Source: Spirochaetaceae bacterium (GTDB lineage: Bacteria > Spirochaetota > Spirochaetia > SZUA-6 > Fen-1364). From it: a DNA stretch of 6,855 nt. The stretch is from contig PLNO01000182.1 of NCBI GenBank assembly GCA_003141795.1, positions 10,428 through 17,282 of the forward strand, written 5' to 3'. Below, one piece after another: positions 6,394-6,855 of this stretch. The notes under the pieces are model-generated. The model made no database searches, had not been told where the DNA came from, and saw nothing but the letters and a program-made list of their open reading frames with translations. Made by a program: the position numbers and the translations under genes. How positions within the stretch are numbered: position 1 is the stretch's first letter; each line of letters starts with the position of its first letter.

Positions 6394-6464
6394 GTCTTTA
6401 TTTTCTTTCGGCTGACGGCATGAAAAAGCTTCACAAATGTTTCGTAATCAGGGGTCACGTTCTA

Positions 6465-6493
6465 TTGTCAGGTGCAGGAAAATAGGCTATTCC
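6465..6493 (+). promoter_or_regulatory. Weak candidate promoter for parA
   Basis: TTGTCA (6465-6470, five of six consensus bases) is followed after 17 bases by TATTCC (6488-6493, three of six). If real, transcription would begin within a few bases of the parA ATG, giving an almost leaderless message. That would agree with the lack of a good ribosome binding site. The match is weak. Confidence 0.25.
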
Positions 6494-6501
6494 ATCAACC
6501 G

Positions 6502-6855
6502 ATGGGGAAGATCATCGTGTTCGCCAACCAGAAGGGGGGAGTCGGCAAGACGACCACCGCCGTGAATCTCGGCGCCTATATCGCCGAGGCCGGCAAGCGC
6601 GTCCTGCTCGTCGACTTCGATCCTCAGAGCAATACCAGCAGCTCGGTGGGCGCGAACAAGAGCCTGCCCGGCATCTATGAGGCGATCATGGGCCGGGCCC
6701 CGGCGGAGACGACGATCCAGGTCTGCTCGGTGCCGAACCTCTCGATCATCCCTTCCACTATCGACCTCACCGGCGCCACCGTGGAGCTCGTCGATCAGAA
6801 GGACAGGGAGTACTTCCTCAAGCGCACCCTGACGCCCCTGGCCGCGAGCTACGAC
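6502..6855 (+). CDS. parA: Chromosome partitioning ATPase ParA/Soj, N-terminal part (3' end outside window)
   Basis: ParA is a deviant Walker-type ATPase that binds nucleoid DNA as an ATP dimer and is stimulated by ParB bound at parS, moving replicated origins apart. The 118 visible codons start MGKIIVFANQKGGVGKTTTA: the deviant Walker A P-loop KGGVGKTT is at residues 11-18, with the signature Lys11 as well as Lys16. The Walker A' motif VLLVDFDPQSN follows at 34-44. There is no N-terminal helix-turn-helix, so it is the short chromosomal (Soj) type rather than the P1/F plasmid type. The ATG at 6502 fits the family's usual start. No ribosome binding site is visible before it, and an in-frame GTG at 6472 would add ten residues. 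It is divergent from nrdD across 186 bases, and the usual upstream partner rsmG (gidB) is absent. parB would be expected just beyond the edge. Confidence 0.95.
   Translation, partial: MGKIIVFANQKGGVGKTTTAVNLGAYIAEAGKRVLLVDFDPQSNTSSSVGANKSLPGIYEAIMGRAPAETTIQVCSVPNLSIIPSTIDLTGATVELVDQKDREYFLKRTLTPLAASYD

Noticed and set aside
5635..6423. A 262-codon open frame on the plus strand across nrdD
   Set aside because: It is antisense to the well-supported nrdD coding sequence and shows only shadow-type composition (Val, Glu, Asp, Leu, Gly).
6415..6450. Possible FNR, NrdR or parS-like operator in the nrdD-parA gap, including ATGTTTCGTAATC
   Set aside because: No two-fold symmetry or consensus match holds up; the resemblance to half a parS stops after TGTTTC.

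Overview
This window reads as a chromosomal segment close to a replication origin in a fairly GC-rich, anaerobic or facultatively anaerobic bacterium. GC is roughly 60 percent by eye and was not counted. The evidence for origin proximity is the 3' part of gyrA, two parS centromere sites (1691-1706 and 3774-3787) and the 5' end of a chromosomal-type parA (soj). The gyrA and ParA sequences, including the ParA stretch DLTGATVELVDQKDREYFLK, look spirochaete-like to me. That taxonomic guess is from memory and is weak. I see no rRNA, tRNA, CRISPR array, intact insertion sequence or phage gene.

Layout, left to right. (1) 1-1673 (+): C-terminal two thirds of DNA gyrase subunit A, open at the left edge. 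(2) 1674-1811: a 138-base gap holding a perfect 32-bp palindrome with a full parS 16-mer at its centre. The rest of the gap shows only a ribosome binding site for the next gene and no convincing promoter. (3) 1812-3332 (+): a membrane protein with an unusual build, a CNNM/DUF21 transporter domain, then a CBS pair, then a PTS EIIA (PtsN-like) domain in place of the usual CorC/HlyC C-terminal domain. (4) 3333-3372: a hairpin shared between two converging genes, a likely terminator. (5) 3373-6315 (-): an anaerobic ribonucleotide reductase operon, nrdD then nrdG, both starting with GTG and each with a strong ribosome binding site. A second parS-like site lies inside the nrdG coding sequence. The 156-base gap between nrdD and nrdG holds a 90-bp element with perfect 16-bp terminal inverted repeats, resembling a REP/MITE-type insertion. 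(6) 6316-6501: a 186-base divergent gap with a reasonable promoter for nrdD and a weak candidate for parA. (7) 6502-6855 (+): the first 118 codons of parA, running off the right edge.

How the parts work together. GyrA manages supercoiling. ParA, with ParB (not in the window) bound at the two parS sites, would segregate the newly copied origin. NrdD and NrdG make deoxyribonucleotides without oxygen: NrdG is the radical-SAM activase that installs the glycyl radical on NrdD. The CNNM-CBS-EIIA protein is probably an ion transporter or its regulator, with a phosphorylatable domain that may link it to a nitrogen-type PTS.

No wholly new multi-gene system is visible. The strongest second-look items are the EIIA fusion, the parS pair (one inside an extended palindrome, one inside a gene) and the inverted-repeat element within the nrd operon.
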